A stretch of 64,000 bases of DNA, from NCBI GenBank assembly GCA_963769255.1, contig CAVYKV010000001.1, forward strand, positions 2,728,001-2,792,000, given 5' to 3'. Origin of the DNA: JAKACA01 sp963769255 (lineage in GTDB: Bacteria > Actinomycetota > Acidimicrobiia > Acidimicrobiales > Bog-793). Made by a program: the position numbers and the translations under genes. The notes beneath the pieces were generated by a model that worked only from the letters and a program-made list of their open reading frames with translations, was not told where the DNA came from and searched no databases. Shown here one piece after another: positions 52,364 through 59,968 of this stretch; position 1 is the stretch's first letter, and each line of letters opens with the position of its first letter.

Positions 52364-52789
52364 ATGGCTGAGACTCGCCACATCACGATCGACTCCGAGG
52401 AGCTCTCCGGCCGGTCCTTCCCCTACCAGCACGACCTCTCGCTCGTGGAGGACATCGACCTCGAGGCGTCAACGCCGGGGCCGGGCATCAACTGGCTCGA
52501 GGACATCCACCTCCTCGTGGAGGACGGCGTCCCCGCCGTCTTCGACCGCTACTCGAACTCCTTCCTCAAGATCCACTTCGCCATCCCGGAGGGACGCGAG
52601 GACGAGATCGCCCGCAAGGTGCTCATCGCCCACCTGCAGTCGGGCAACTCCTACGGCATCGTGCTGAAGCGCAAGCACACGAAGTTCCCGCAACGGATGC
52701 TCGGTCCCTGGCAGGACAACTCCGAGATGGTCGGCGAGCACTGGCAACCGCCCGTGCTCGAAGGCTGGGAGCATCCCGCCGGTCACTAG
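52364..52789 (+). CDS. uncharacterised 141-residue protein in mgs operon
   Basis: I do not recognise this protein. It is acidic, has no hydrophobic helix, no signal peptide and no cysteines, and begins one base after the mgsC stop. The middle (FLKIHFAIPEGREDEIARKVLIAHLQSG) looks like an alpha/beta segment, and the end is rich in W and P. Because it sits tightly between mgsC and a flavoprotein gene, it may be a subunit or assembly factor of either enzyme. It is not SoxD-like, since the zinc cysteines are missing. Confidence 0.75.
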   Translation: MAETRHITIDSEELSGRSFPYQHDLSLVEDIDLEASTPGPGINWLEDIHLLVEDGVPAVFDRYSNSFLKIHFAIPEGREDEIARKVLIAHLQSGNSYGIVLKRKHTKFPQRMLGPWQDNSEMVGEHWQPPVLEGWEHPAGH

Positions 52790-52813
52790 ACAGCCCAAAG
52801 GAGGCACGACAGC

Positions 52814-54148
52814 ATGGCAGTACCGCAGGCCGCTCGTTACGTGGTGATCGGGGCGGGCATCCACGGACTCTCGACCGCCTGGCACCTCGCCTCCGCCCTC
52901 GAGGCGGAGAGCGACTTCCACCCCGGCGACGTCGTCGTGCTCGACAAGAACGGCGTCGGCGCCGGCGCCTCCGGCATCGCCTGCGGGGTCGTTCGCAACA
53001 ACTACTTCCAGCCGGCCATGCGGCGCCTCATGGCGCACTCCGTCTCGGTCTGGGAGTCGGACCCGGCCGCCTTCTCCTACCATCCGGTCGGCTACATGCA
53101 GATCGGGCCGGACGTCATGGGCGACGACGTCGCCCAGATCTACGCCGAGCAGAAGGAGATCGGCTACCCGTCCGAGCTCGTCGAGGGCCTCGACGACTGC
53201 AACAGGTACATGCAGGCGATGTTCGCCGACTGGCAGGCACAGAACATCTCCGTCGTGCTGCACGAGAAGCGGGGTGGCTACGCCAACAACGTGCAGTCCC
53301 TCAAGGGCCTCGAGTCGAAGGCGCGCGCCGCCGGCGCCACCATCCACACGGGCGTCAAGGTCACTGGCTTCGCCTTCAAGGGTGGGGCGGTCAGCGGCGT
53401 GGAGACGTCCGACGGAACGGTCGCCTGCGACGAGGTGATCATCGCCACCGGCCCATGGGTACGGGACTTCTGGACGATGCTCGACCTCCCCAACACGATC
53501 GAGGTGAAAGGTCGCGACGGCAACGTCTACGAGCGCCCCATGTGGACGTACTGGTGCCTGCAGGAGGGGACGCTCTCGCTCCCGCCCGACTTCTTCCTCA
53601 CCGACTCGGGCGACTTCCCGCCCGTGCTGCACGTCGACACGGATGCCCCCCTCTACGACGACACGGACGGGAGCCTCGTCACCGACGAGCTCTGGGGCAT
53701 CTACTACAAGCCGGACCTGCATTTCGGCGGCGTGCAGGGCGGCGCCATGCCCTACATCGTCGACCGCCCCCTCGACGAGGTCGCCGTCGACCCGTACGGG
53801 CCGGACAGCCCCGACTTCGTCGTCGGCGACGAGTTCGCCCGCATGTGGACCTCGGCCCTCGCCCACTGCCACAAGCGCTTCGAGGGCAAGCGGGACCTCT
53901 TCGCCAAGGAGCCGTCCGGCGGTCTCGGCTGCTTCACGCCGGACAGCTTCCCGGTCTTCGACCGCTTCCGGGAGAATGCCTACGTCATCGCCGACTCCAA
54001 CCACGGCTACAAGATGATCGGCGTCGGCGAGCTGGTCGCCCGTGACGTCCTCGGGAAGCCCGACGACATCCTCGAGCCCTTCCGCTTCTCCCGCTACGCG
54101 GCCGGCCGCCTCTTCCCGGTCAGCCACTCTCCCTACCCGTGGAGCTGA
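52814..54148 (+). CDS. DAO-family FAD-dependent N-demethylating oxidoreductase
   Basis: A 444-residue flavoprotein of the D-amino-acid-oxidase/SoxB fold. YVVIGAGIHGLSTAWHLAS binds FAD, GVGAGASGIACGVVRNN is the typical second block, and a GLGCFTPDSFPVFD and HGYKMIGVGELVARD region closes the FAD site. It is about the size of the DAO half of dimethylglycine or sarcosine dehydrogenase. A GcvT-like gene follows, so the pair could be a split version of that fused enzyme, acting on N-methylglutamate, dimethylglycine or sarcosine. The ATG has an AAGGAGG ribosome-binding site. Confidence 0.83.
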   Translation: MAVPQAARYVVIGAGIHGLSTAWHLASALEAESDFHPGDVVVLDKNGVGAGASGIACGVVRNNYFQPAMRRLMAHSVSVWESDPAAFSYHPVGYMQIGPDVMGDDVAQIYAEQKEIGYPSELVEGLDDCNRYMQAMFADWQAQNISVVLHEKRGGYANNVQSLKGLESKARAAGATIHTGVKVTGFAFKGGAVSGVETSDGTVACDEVIIATGPWVRDFWTMLDLPNTIEVKGRDGNVYERPMWTYWCLQEGTLSLPPDFFLTDSGDFPPVLHVDTDAPLYDDTDGSLVTDELWGIYYKPDLHFGGVQGGAMPYIVDRPLDEVAVDPYGPDSPDFVVGDEFARMWTSALAHCHKRFEGKRDLFAKEPSGGLGCFTPDSFPVFDRFRENAYVIADSNHGYKMIGVGELVARDVLGKPDDILEPFRFSRYAAGRLFPVSHSPYPWS

Positions 54149-54230
54149 CGCCGCCCGCCCCCTGTGACGATCCCGCAGTAGCGGCGCCCGGCGCCGTCCC
54201 CGTCCCGCCGACACCGGAGGTAACCGAGAC

Positions 54231-55364
54231 GTGACGCTCCGCCAGACCGCCTTCCACAGCCGAACGGCCGCCCACGGCGCCGTCTTCAACGAATACGCCG
54301 ACTACGACTTCCCGTCCAATTACGGAGACGTGCTCACCGAGTACTGGGCCTGCCGCCGGCACGCCGTCATCGTCGACCTCACCCCCTTGCGCAAGGTCGA
54401 GGTGACCGGGCCCGGCTCGAAGGCGGTGCTGCAGGCGACCGTCACGCGGGATCTCGATCGGCTCGGCGACGGCGACGTCGTCTACACGGCGCTGTGCGAC
54501 GAGGAGGGCAACGTCGTCGACGACGGCACGGTCTTCCGCTTCGGGCCGGAACAATTCCGCTGGATCGGCTACACCGACGAGGACGAGGCCTGGTTCGCCG
54601 ACCACGCCGGCCGGCTCGGGCTCGAGGTGCACCTCGAGAACTCCACCGACCGCCTGCACAACATCGCCCTACAGGGCCCGGAGAGCCGCCAGATCATGCA
54701 GCGCATCGTCGTCACACCGGCGGGCCGGCCGGCACTCGACGACCTCCGCTGGTTCACCTTCACGGAGGGCACCCTCGGCGAGAACGGGCCGGACGTGCTG
54801 GTCTCCCGTACGGGATACTCGGGCGAGCTCGGCTACGAGATCTTCTGCCATCCCGACGACGGGCCGACCGTCTTCGACACGGTCTACGAGGCGGGCAGCG
54901 ACAAGAGCATCGGCCTCCTCGGGCTCGACGCCCTTGACATCGTGCGCATCGAGGCAGGCCTCATCTTCAAGGGCTACGAGTACGACGGCACGGAGGACCC
55001 CTTCGAAGCGGGTATCGGCTTCACGGTCCCGAAGAACAAGAACGCCGACTATGTCGGCAAACAAGCCCTGCAGCGTCGCCGCGAGCACCCCACCCGGCGC
55101 CTCGTCGGGCTCTTCGTCGACTCCACCGAGCCCTTCGTCACGGGCGACCCCGTGCTCGCCGGTGGTGAGGCCTGCGGCATCGTCACCAGCGGAGCCGTCT
55201 CCCCCCTCCTCGACAAGAACCTGGCGCTCGCCCGCGTGACCGTCGAGAACGCCGAGCTGGGGACGACCCTCCAGGTCCAGCGGGCGGAGGGCGGCGAGGT
55301 GGCCGGCGCCACGGTCGAGCGCATCCCCTTCTACGACCCGGAGAAGTCGAAGCCGAAGTCATGA
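54231..55364 (+). CDS. GcvT-family THF-dependent demethylase
   Basis: A 377-residue aminomethyltransferase-fold protein. DLTPLRKVEVTGPGSKAVLQ, CDEEGNVVDDGTVFRFG (with the acidic pair of the folate site), SRTGYSGELGYEIFCHP and ALDIVRIEAGLIFKGYEYD follow the family order. Such proteins receive a C1 unit from a flavoprotein-bound amine and pass it to tetrahydrofolate. It follows the DAO gene by 82 bases and overlaps the small membrane protein gene by 4 bases. It is not the glycine-cleavage T protein by context, as gcvH and gcvP are absent. Confidence 0.85.
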   Translation: MTLRQTAFHSRTAAHGAVFNEYADYDFPSNYGDVLTEYWACRRHAVIVDLTPLRKVEVTGPGSKAVLQATVTRDLDRLGDGDVVYTALCDEEGNVVDDGTVFRFGPEQFRWIGYTDEDEAWFADHAGRLGLEVHLENSTDRLHNIALQGPESRQIMQRIVVTPAGRPALDDLRWFTFTEGTLGENGPDVLVSRTGYSGELGYEIFCHPDDGPTVFDTVYEAGSDKSIGLLGLDALDIVRIEAGLIFKGYEYDGTEDPFEAGIGFTVPKNKNADYVGKQALQRRREHPTRRLVGLFVDSTEPFVTGDPVLAGGEACGIVTSGAVSPLLDKNLALARVTVENAELGTTLQVQRAEGGEVAGATVERIPFYDPEKSKPKS

Positions 55365-55639
55365 GCGACACGGCTCCCTCCGAGACGGGCTCGTCGCTCG
55401 GCAGCACCGTGCTCGGCACCGTCGCCCGGGGGGCCGGGCGCCTCCTGTGGTGGTGGCCGGGCGTCGTCGTCGTGCTCGTCGCCTACGCCGCCGTGGCGAT
55501 CGGCCTCGACGGTCACTCCTACTCGAACCTCTGGGGAGGCCTCGCCGCCCTCGTCGTGGCGACGGCCTGGTACGCCTCGCCGCTCAGGCGCCTCGAGGCG
55601 CGGCGGCGGGACCGGCTCCGCGCCGGCGCCGCCGTCTAG
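55361..55639 (+). CDS. small two-helix membrane protein
   Basis: A 92-residue protein starting inside the GcvT stop (ATGA). Two hydrophobic helices (around residues 28-48 and 55-72) are followed by a basic tail, RRLEARRRDRLRAG. No enzyme motif is visible. Its coupling to the demethylase genes suggests a membrane anchor or a modest accessory role. Nothing firmer can be said. Confidence 0.65.
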   Translation: MSDTAPSETGSSLGSTVLGTVARGAGRLLWWWPGVVVVLVAYAAVAIGLDGHSYSNLWGGLAALVVATAWYASPLRRLEARRRDRLRAGAAV

Positions 55640-55652
55640 ACGCCTCCGCCGA

Positions 55653-56768
55653 TCAGGCCGTCTCCTTCGCCCGCTGCCGCTTCGGCTCGTAGACCGGATG
55701 GCTCACGACCTCGCCCGTCACCTCCGCACCCCCCACGGTGGCGGCGACCTTCGTGCCGGCGGCGTTGTGAGGCCGCCGCAGCTTGGCGAGCCCGAGCGTG
55801 GCGCCGTCGAGGAAGGGTGACTCGATCGCTTGCGTGACGTAGCCGACCTCCTCGCCGCCTTCCACCTGCAGCGGGGCACCCGAGGCGTCGGCCCCGCCGC
55901 CGGAGAGCACGACGCTCCCGAGGCGCACGTTCGTCTCCGCCTTGTCACGCCGCAGTGCCTCACGGCCTTGGAACTCGCCCTTCTCGAGGTCGACGGCCCA
56001 GCCGAGCCCGCACTCGTAGGGCGACACGCTCGGGTCGTACTCGATCCCACCGATGATGAAACCGCCCTCGATCCTGAACAAGTCCAGCGCGTTCATCCCG
56101 ATCACGCGCATGCCGGCCGGCTCGCCTGCCGCCACGAGGACGTCGAAGAGATCGAGGGCCTGCGGCTCGGCGACCCAGAGCTCGTAGCCGAGCTCGGCCG
56201 TGTAGCCGAGCCTCGTCATGAAGACCGGGATGCCGGCGATGCGAACCTCCTCACGGAAGGTGTAGTAGGGGAAGGCATGGTTCGACAGCTCCGTGTCGGC
56301 GAGCGGCTGCAGGATCTCCCGCGCCCTCGGGCCTTGCACGCAGAGATGCGGCATCTCGTCGGTGAAGTGGACGACCTCGACGCCGCTCCCCTCGGCGGCG
56401 GCCGAGAAGATCTCGAAGTCGCGGTCGTTCGCCCCGCAAAAGCGCACGCGGTCGGGCCCGAAGACCGAGGCCGTGCAGTCGTCGACCATCTTGCCGTCCT
56501 CGTCGGTGAGGGCTCCGTAGGCGATGTGGCCCGTCTGCACCTTGGTGAGGTCGCGGGTGACGAGGGAGTTGAGGAGGGCGAGGGCGCCCGGACCGGTGAG
56601 ATCGACCTTGCGGAGCATGGAGAAGTCCATGAGGCCGGCCGTGTCCCGCACCGCCCGGTACTCCTCGAGCGTGTCGGTCACCGTCGACGGGGCGAGGTAT
56701 CCGAAGAGGTCCATCCACTGGTCCGTCATGGCCGCCAGCCGAGGGTGAAAGGCGGTCTCCTTGCTCAT
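55653..56768 (-). CDS. second GcvT-family THF-dependent demethylase
   Basis: A 371-residue aminomethyltransferase-fold protein related to, but clearly different from, the one at 54231. FSMLRKVDLTGPGALALLNSLVTRDL, TDEDGKMVDDCTASVFG, TRLGYTAELGYELWVAEP and ALDLFRIEGGFIIGGIEYDP mark the folate-binding fold. The ATG at 56768 has a GGGAG ribosome-binding site. It is divergent from the XRE-cupin gene, which may regulate it, and is convergent with the small membrane protein gene. Confidence 0.86.
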   Translation of the reverse strand: MSKETAFHPRLAAMTDQWMDLFGYLAPSTVTDTLEEYRAVRDTAGLMDFSMLRKVDLTGPGALALLNSLVTRDLTKVQTGHIAYGALTDEDGKMVDDCTASVFGPDRVRFCGANDRDFEIFSAAAEGSGVEVVHFTDEMPHLCVQGPRAREILQPLADTELSNHAFPYYTFREEVRIAGIPVFMTRLGYTAELGYELWVAEPQALDLFDVLVAAGEPAGMRVIGMNALDLFRIEGGFIIGGIEYDPSVSPYECGLGWAVDLEKGEFQGREALRRDKAETNVRLGSVVLSGGGADASGAPLQVEGGEEVGYVTQAIESPFLDGATLGLAKLRRPHNAAGTKVAATVGGAEVTGEVVSHPVYEPKRQRAKETA

Positions 56769-56905
56769 TCGTCGTCTCCCTGTCGTCGTCGGGCTCGCTT
56801 GCAGCCTAGATGTCCGACGACGGCGGGATCCCGGCTGCCGGCATGCGGTCAGGGCCGATCGGGCAGGAATAGACTCAGGATCGGGCTGACAAGGGGGACA
56901 CACCG

Positions 56906-57658
56906 ATGAGCCGTCAGGGCGCCGAGAAGGCGGTGGAAAGGCGTCCGCGAGCCCGCACCGAGCACGCCGGTGTGCGGGCCATCTCCGAGCGGCCGGCCCG
57001 CAGCCGCGCCCGGCCGAGCGAGGCGGCCAAGGCGCCGAGCCCGGAACGCCCTGTCGACCAGGCGAACCGGCTCGACCCGCTCGACCCCGGCGTCGGCTGG
57101 GTGATCGCCCAGCGCGTGCGTGAGTACCGCAACCAGCTCGGCCTCACGGTCGAGCAGCTGGCCGAGCGCTCCGGCATCTCGAAGGGGATGCTCTCGAAGA
57201 TCGAGAACGCCCAGGCGTCCCCGAGCCTCGGCACCCTCGTGAAGCTCGCCGGGGCCATCTCGGTTCCCCTCACCTCGCTCTTCCGGGGACTCGAGGAGGA
57301 GCACGACGCCCTCCTCGTGCGAGCCGGGCAGGGCGTCGAGATCGTGCGCAAGGGGACCCGCGTCGGGCACCGTTACGAGCTGCTCGGCGAGATGCGGGGT
57401 CCCAACAAGGTCGTCGAGCCCATGCTCGTGACCTTGAACGAGCACAGCGAGGTCTTTCCCCTCTTCCAGCACCCGGGGATCGAGTTCATCTACATGCTGG
57501 AGGGGGTCGTCGAGTACGGCTACGGGGCCGACCGCTACCTCCTCAACCCCGGCGACGCCCTGCAGTTCTCGGGCGAGATCGTGCACGGACCCACGCAGCT
57601 CGTGAAGGTCCCCATCAAGTTCCTCTCGATCATCGCCTACGGGAGCCCGCGGCGGTAA
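56906..57658 (+). CDS. XRE-cupin transcriptional regulator
   Basis: A 250-residue regulator. After a low-complexity basic N-terminus of about 60 residues comes an XRE helix-turn-helix (LGLTVEQLAERSGISKGMLSKIENAQASPSLGTLVKLAGAI). A C-terminal cupin_2 domain follows (HPGIEFIYMLEGVVEYGYG and LNPGDALQFSGEIVHG). Such proteins sense small molecules bound in the cupin barrel. Its site between methyl-group genes and the molybdoenzyme suggests control of the C1 genes. The basic N-terminal extension is unusual. It ends two bases before the molybdoenzyme gene. Confidence 0.9.
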   Translation: MSRQGAEKAVERRPRARTEHAGVRAISERPARSRARPSEAAKAPSPERPVDQANRLDPLDPGVGWVIAQRVREYRNQLGLTVEQLAERSGISKGMLSKIENAQASPSLGTLVKLAGAISVPLTSLFRGLEEEHDALLVRAGQGVEIVRKGTRVGHRYELLGEMRGPNKVVEPMLVTLNEHSEVFPLFQHPGIEFIYMLEGVVEYGYGADRYLLNPGDALQFSGEIVHGPTQLVKVPIKFLSIIAYGSPRR

Positions 57659-57660
57659 CG

Positions 57661-59694
57661 ATGGTCACCCTGCAGGCCGAGACGCGGACGACGTGCCCGC
57701 GGGACTGCTACGACGCGTGCGGGATCGTCGTGCTGCAGCGGGAGGGCCGGCGCCCCATCGTCAGGGGGGACAAGTCGGATCCGGTGAGCCGGGGGAAGCT
57801 CTGCCGCAAGTGCTCGGCCGCCTACAACGGGGTGCTCCTCGACCCGGACGCCCGCCTGCAACACCCGCTCCGTCGCAGCGGTCCGAAGGGGAGCGGCCGC
57901 TTCGCGGAGGTGTCCTGGGAGGAGGCGCTGGGCGAGATCGCCGGCCGGCTGCAGGCGATCGTGGACGGCGCCGGCGGCGCCGCCATCCTCAACACGCACT
58001 ACACGGGCACCTTCGCCATGATCGGGTACCACTTCCCGATGCGTTTCTTCAACCGCCTCGGCGCCACCGAGGTCGACCCCGACACCGTCTGCAACAAGGC
58101 AGGGCACGCCGCCCTCGAGTACGTCTACGGGACCTCCGTCGACGGCTTCGACCCCCGCACGGCGAAGGACGCCGCCAGCATCGTCGTCTGGGGGGCGAAC
58201 CCCTCCGCCACCGCCCCGCACCAGCACGAGTACTGGCTCGTGGAGTCGCCCTGCCCCGTCGTCGTCGTCGACCCGCTCCGCACCGAGACGGCCAAGCAGG
58301 CCGACCTCCACCTGCAACTGCGGCCCGGGACCGACGCCCTCCTCGCCTTCTCCCTGCTGCACGTCATCTGCCGGGATGGGCTCGCCGACGACGACTTCAT
58401 CGCCGACCACACCGTCGGCTTCGAGGAGCTCGAGACAGAGATCGCCCGCTGCGATCCCGCCACGACGGAGGCGGTCACCGGCGTACCGGCCTCACTCGTG
58501 GAGGAGGCGGCCCATCTCTACGGGGAAGCCCCCTCCCTCCTGTGGATCGGACAGGGACTGCAACGGCAGCCGGCGGGCGGCAACGTCGTGCGCTCCGTCG
58601 CCCTCCTGCCCGCCGTCACCGGGAGCATCGGCAAGCCCGGCGGCGGCTTCCTCTACCTGAACGGCATCGAGACGCGCGGCCTCGACGGCGACTACCTCCT
58701 CGGGACCGAGCTTCTCGGGGAGGGCGGCGCCCCGCCCAGGCTGAGCCAGATGGACCTGGCCGCCGCTCTGGAAGACCGTGCCCGCTTCCAGGCGCTCGTC
58801 TGCTGGAACATCAACGTGGCCGCCTCCAACCCGCAGCAGGCCCGGCTGCGCCGGGCACTCTCGGACGAGAGCCTCTTCACGGTCGTCGTCGACCTCTTCC
58901 AGACCGACACGGCCGACCTCGCCGACATCGTGCTGCCGGCTGCCGGCTTCCTGGAGCACGACGACCTCGTCCTCTCGTACTTCCACCACAGCCTCGGTGC
59001 CCAAGTGAAGGCGATGGAGCCGCCCGGTGAGGCGCTGCCCAACTCCGAGATCTTCCGCCGCCTGGCGCGGGCGATGAGCTACGAGGAGCCGGCCCTCTTC
59101 GAGAGCGACGCCGAGGTGCTCGCCCGGTTGACGAGTGTGGTGGGGGTGGAGGGTGGTTTCGCCGCTCTCGCCGCCGGCGGGACGCTGTGGCCGGAGGACG
59201 AGCCGCGCATGCAGTTCCCCGACGGGTACCCGACCCCGAGCCGGCGCATCGAGCTCGCCTCGGCCCGGGCGGAGGCCGACGGCTTCGGGCGCACGCCCCT
59301 CCCCCTCGCCGACCCTCCCCCGGCCCCCGGCCGCCTGCGCCTGCTGTCACCGGCGTCGGCCTGGACGCTCAACGACAGTTACGGCAACGACCCCGTCGCC
59401 CGGTCGCACAACGGGGCACAGGCCGTCGTCCTCAACCCGGCGGAGGCGGCCGCCCGGGGGCTTCGCGACGGCGATCTCGCCCTCCTCAGGAGCGACACGG
59501 GCGAGCTGCTCGCCCCCGTGGCGACGAGCGAGGACGTGCCGCCCTCGGTGGCGCTCGTCTACAAGGGTCGCTGGCCGAAGCTGGAGCGGACCGGCTCCAA
59601 CGTCAACGTCCTCAACCCCGGCGTGAAGACCGACATGGCCGAGAGCTCGGCCGTGCACGGACTCGAGATCACCGTTTCGGCGGCGCCGGCCTGA
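57661..59694 (+). CDS. molybdopterin oxidoreductase, formate-dehydrogenase-like
   Basis: A 677-residue molybdopterin-guanine-dinucleotide enzyme of the DMSO reductase family. The N-terminal 4Fe-4S ligands are C12, C16, C20 and C48 (CPRDCYDAC then KLCRKC). DPDTVCNKAGHAALEYVYG is the likely molybdenum-ligand region with a cysteine candidate. ETAKQADLHLQLRPGTDAL and DTADLADIVLPAAGFLEHDD are cofactor-binding blocks, and the C-terminal domain is of molydop_binding type. Formate oxidation is attractive because fdhD is nearby and C1 units arise here, but short BisC-like members have varied substrates. It has no adjacent electron-transfer subunit and starts two bases after the regulator stop. Confidence 0.8.
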   Translation: MVTLQAETRTTCPRDCYDACGIVVLQREGRRPIVRGDKSDPVSRGKLCRKCSAAYNGVLLDPDARLQHPLRRSGPKGSGRFAEVSWEEALGEIAGRLQAIVDGAGGAAILNTHYTGTFAMIGYHFPMRFFNRLGATEVDPDTVCNKAGHAALEYVYGTSVDGFDPRTAKDAASIVVWGANPSATAPHQHEYWLVESPCPVVVVDPLRTETAKQADLHLQLRPGTDALLAFSLLHVICRDGLADDDFIADHTVGFEELETEIARCDPATTEAVTGVPASLVEEAAHLYGEAPSLLWIGQGLQRQPAGGNVVRSVALLPAVTGSIGKPGGGFLYLNGIETRGLDGDYLLGTELLGEGGAPPRLSQMDLAAALEDRARFQALVCWNINVAASNPQQARLRRALSDESLFTVVVDLFQTDTADLADIVLPAAGFLEHDDLVLSYFHHSLGAQVKAMEPPGEALPNSEIFRRLARAMSYEEPALFESDAEVLARLTSVVGVEGGFAALAAGGTLWPEDEPRMQFPDGYPTPSRRIELASARAEADGFGRTPLPLADPPPAPGRLRLLSPASAWTLNDSYGNDPVARSHNGAQAVVLNPAEAAARGLRDGDLALLRSDTGELLAPVATSEDVPPSVALVYKGRWPKLERTGSNVNVLNPGVKTDMAESSAVHGLEITVSAAPA

Positions 59695-59730
59695 GCGGCC
59701 GGCCGGGCGACGGGCACGGCTTGTCGGGGT

Positions 59731-59779
59731 TTCGTGTAGGGGGTTAGACCTCAAAACGAGGTCCAACCCCTGACACGAA
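59731..59779. repeat. 22-bp-arm imperfect hairpin (REP-like)
   Basis: Arms 59731-59752 and 59758-59779 pair with few mismatches around the 5-base loop AAAAC; the core is GGGGTTAGACCTC against GAGGTCCAACCCC. It lies 36 bases after the molybdoenzyme stop. There is no T-run. It could end or attenuate the upstream transcript, or be a dispersed REP-type element. Confidence 0.7.
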
Positions 59780-59800
59780 TCAGCGGCCCGGATGGTGGCG

Positions 59801-59824
59801 CCGGTTTACCCAGAGTGGACTGAG
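59801..59824. promoter_or_regulatory. 24-bp motif shared with dppB-tmd gap
   Basis: The segment begins CCGGTTTACCCAGAG and matches 19 of 24 positions at 35647-35670. GTGGAC inside it and TGTTAG 16 bases later could be a weak promoter for the sox genes. The 261-base gap holds otherwise only the hairpin and a short reading frame. Confidence 0.45.
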
Positions 59825-59878
59825 TTTCACTGGGGCTGTTAGCCTCCCCGGGTCGGATCGATCGGAGGAGGACCCGCC

Positions 59879-59968
59879 TTGGGGGGATCGAAGCGGCTCT
59901 CGCAGACCCTGCGCGAGCAAGCCGGGCACGATCGGAAAAGACAGGACCGGATGGGGTGCCCATCGTGA
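59879..59968 (+). CDS. possible 29-residue leader peptide before soxB
   Basis: A TTG codon follows a strong GGAGGAGG ribosome-binding site by 7 bases and opens a 29-residue frame, MGGSKRLSQTLREQAGH and on, ending in TGA at 59966-59968. That TGA overlaps a GTG (59965) in the soxB frame, the same GTGA junction used by real operon neighbours here. It may be a leader that couples translation. It has no recognisable domain. Confidence 0.4.
   Translation: MGGSKRLSQTLREQAGHDRKRQDRMGCPS

Noticed and set aside
52364..52789. Reading the 141-residue protein as a SoxD-type subunit
   Set aside because: It has no zinc-binding cysteines, is longer than SoxD, and a true SoxD is present at 61259-61540.
55830..56909. 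A 359-codon plus-strand frame opposite the second GcvT gene
   Set aside because: Antisense shadow. The minus-strand product has clear GcvT motifs and a good ribosome-binding site.
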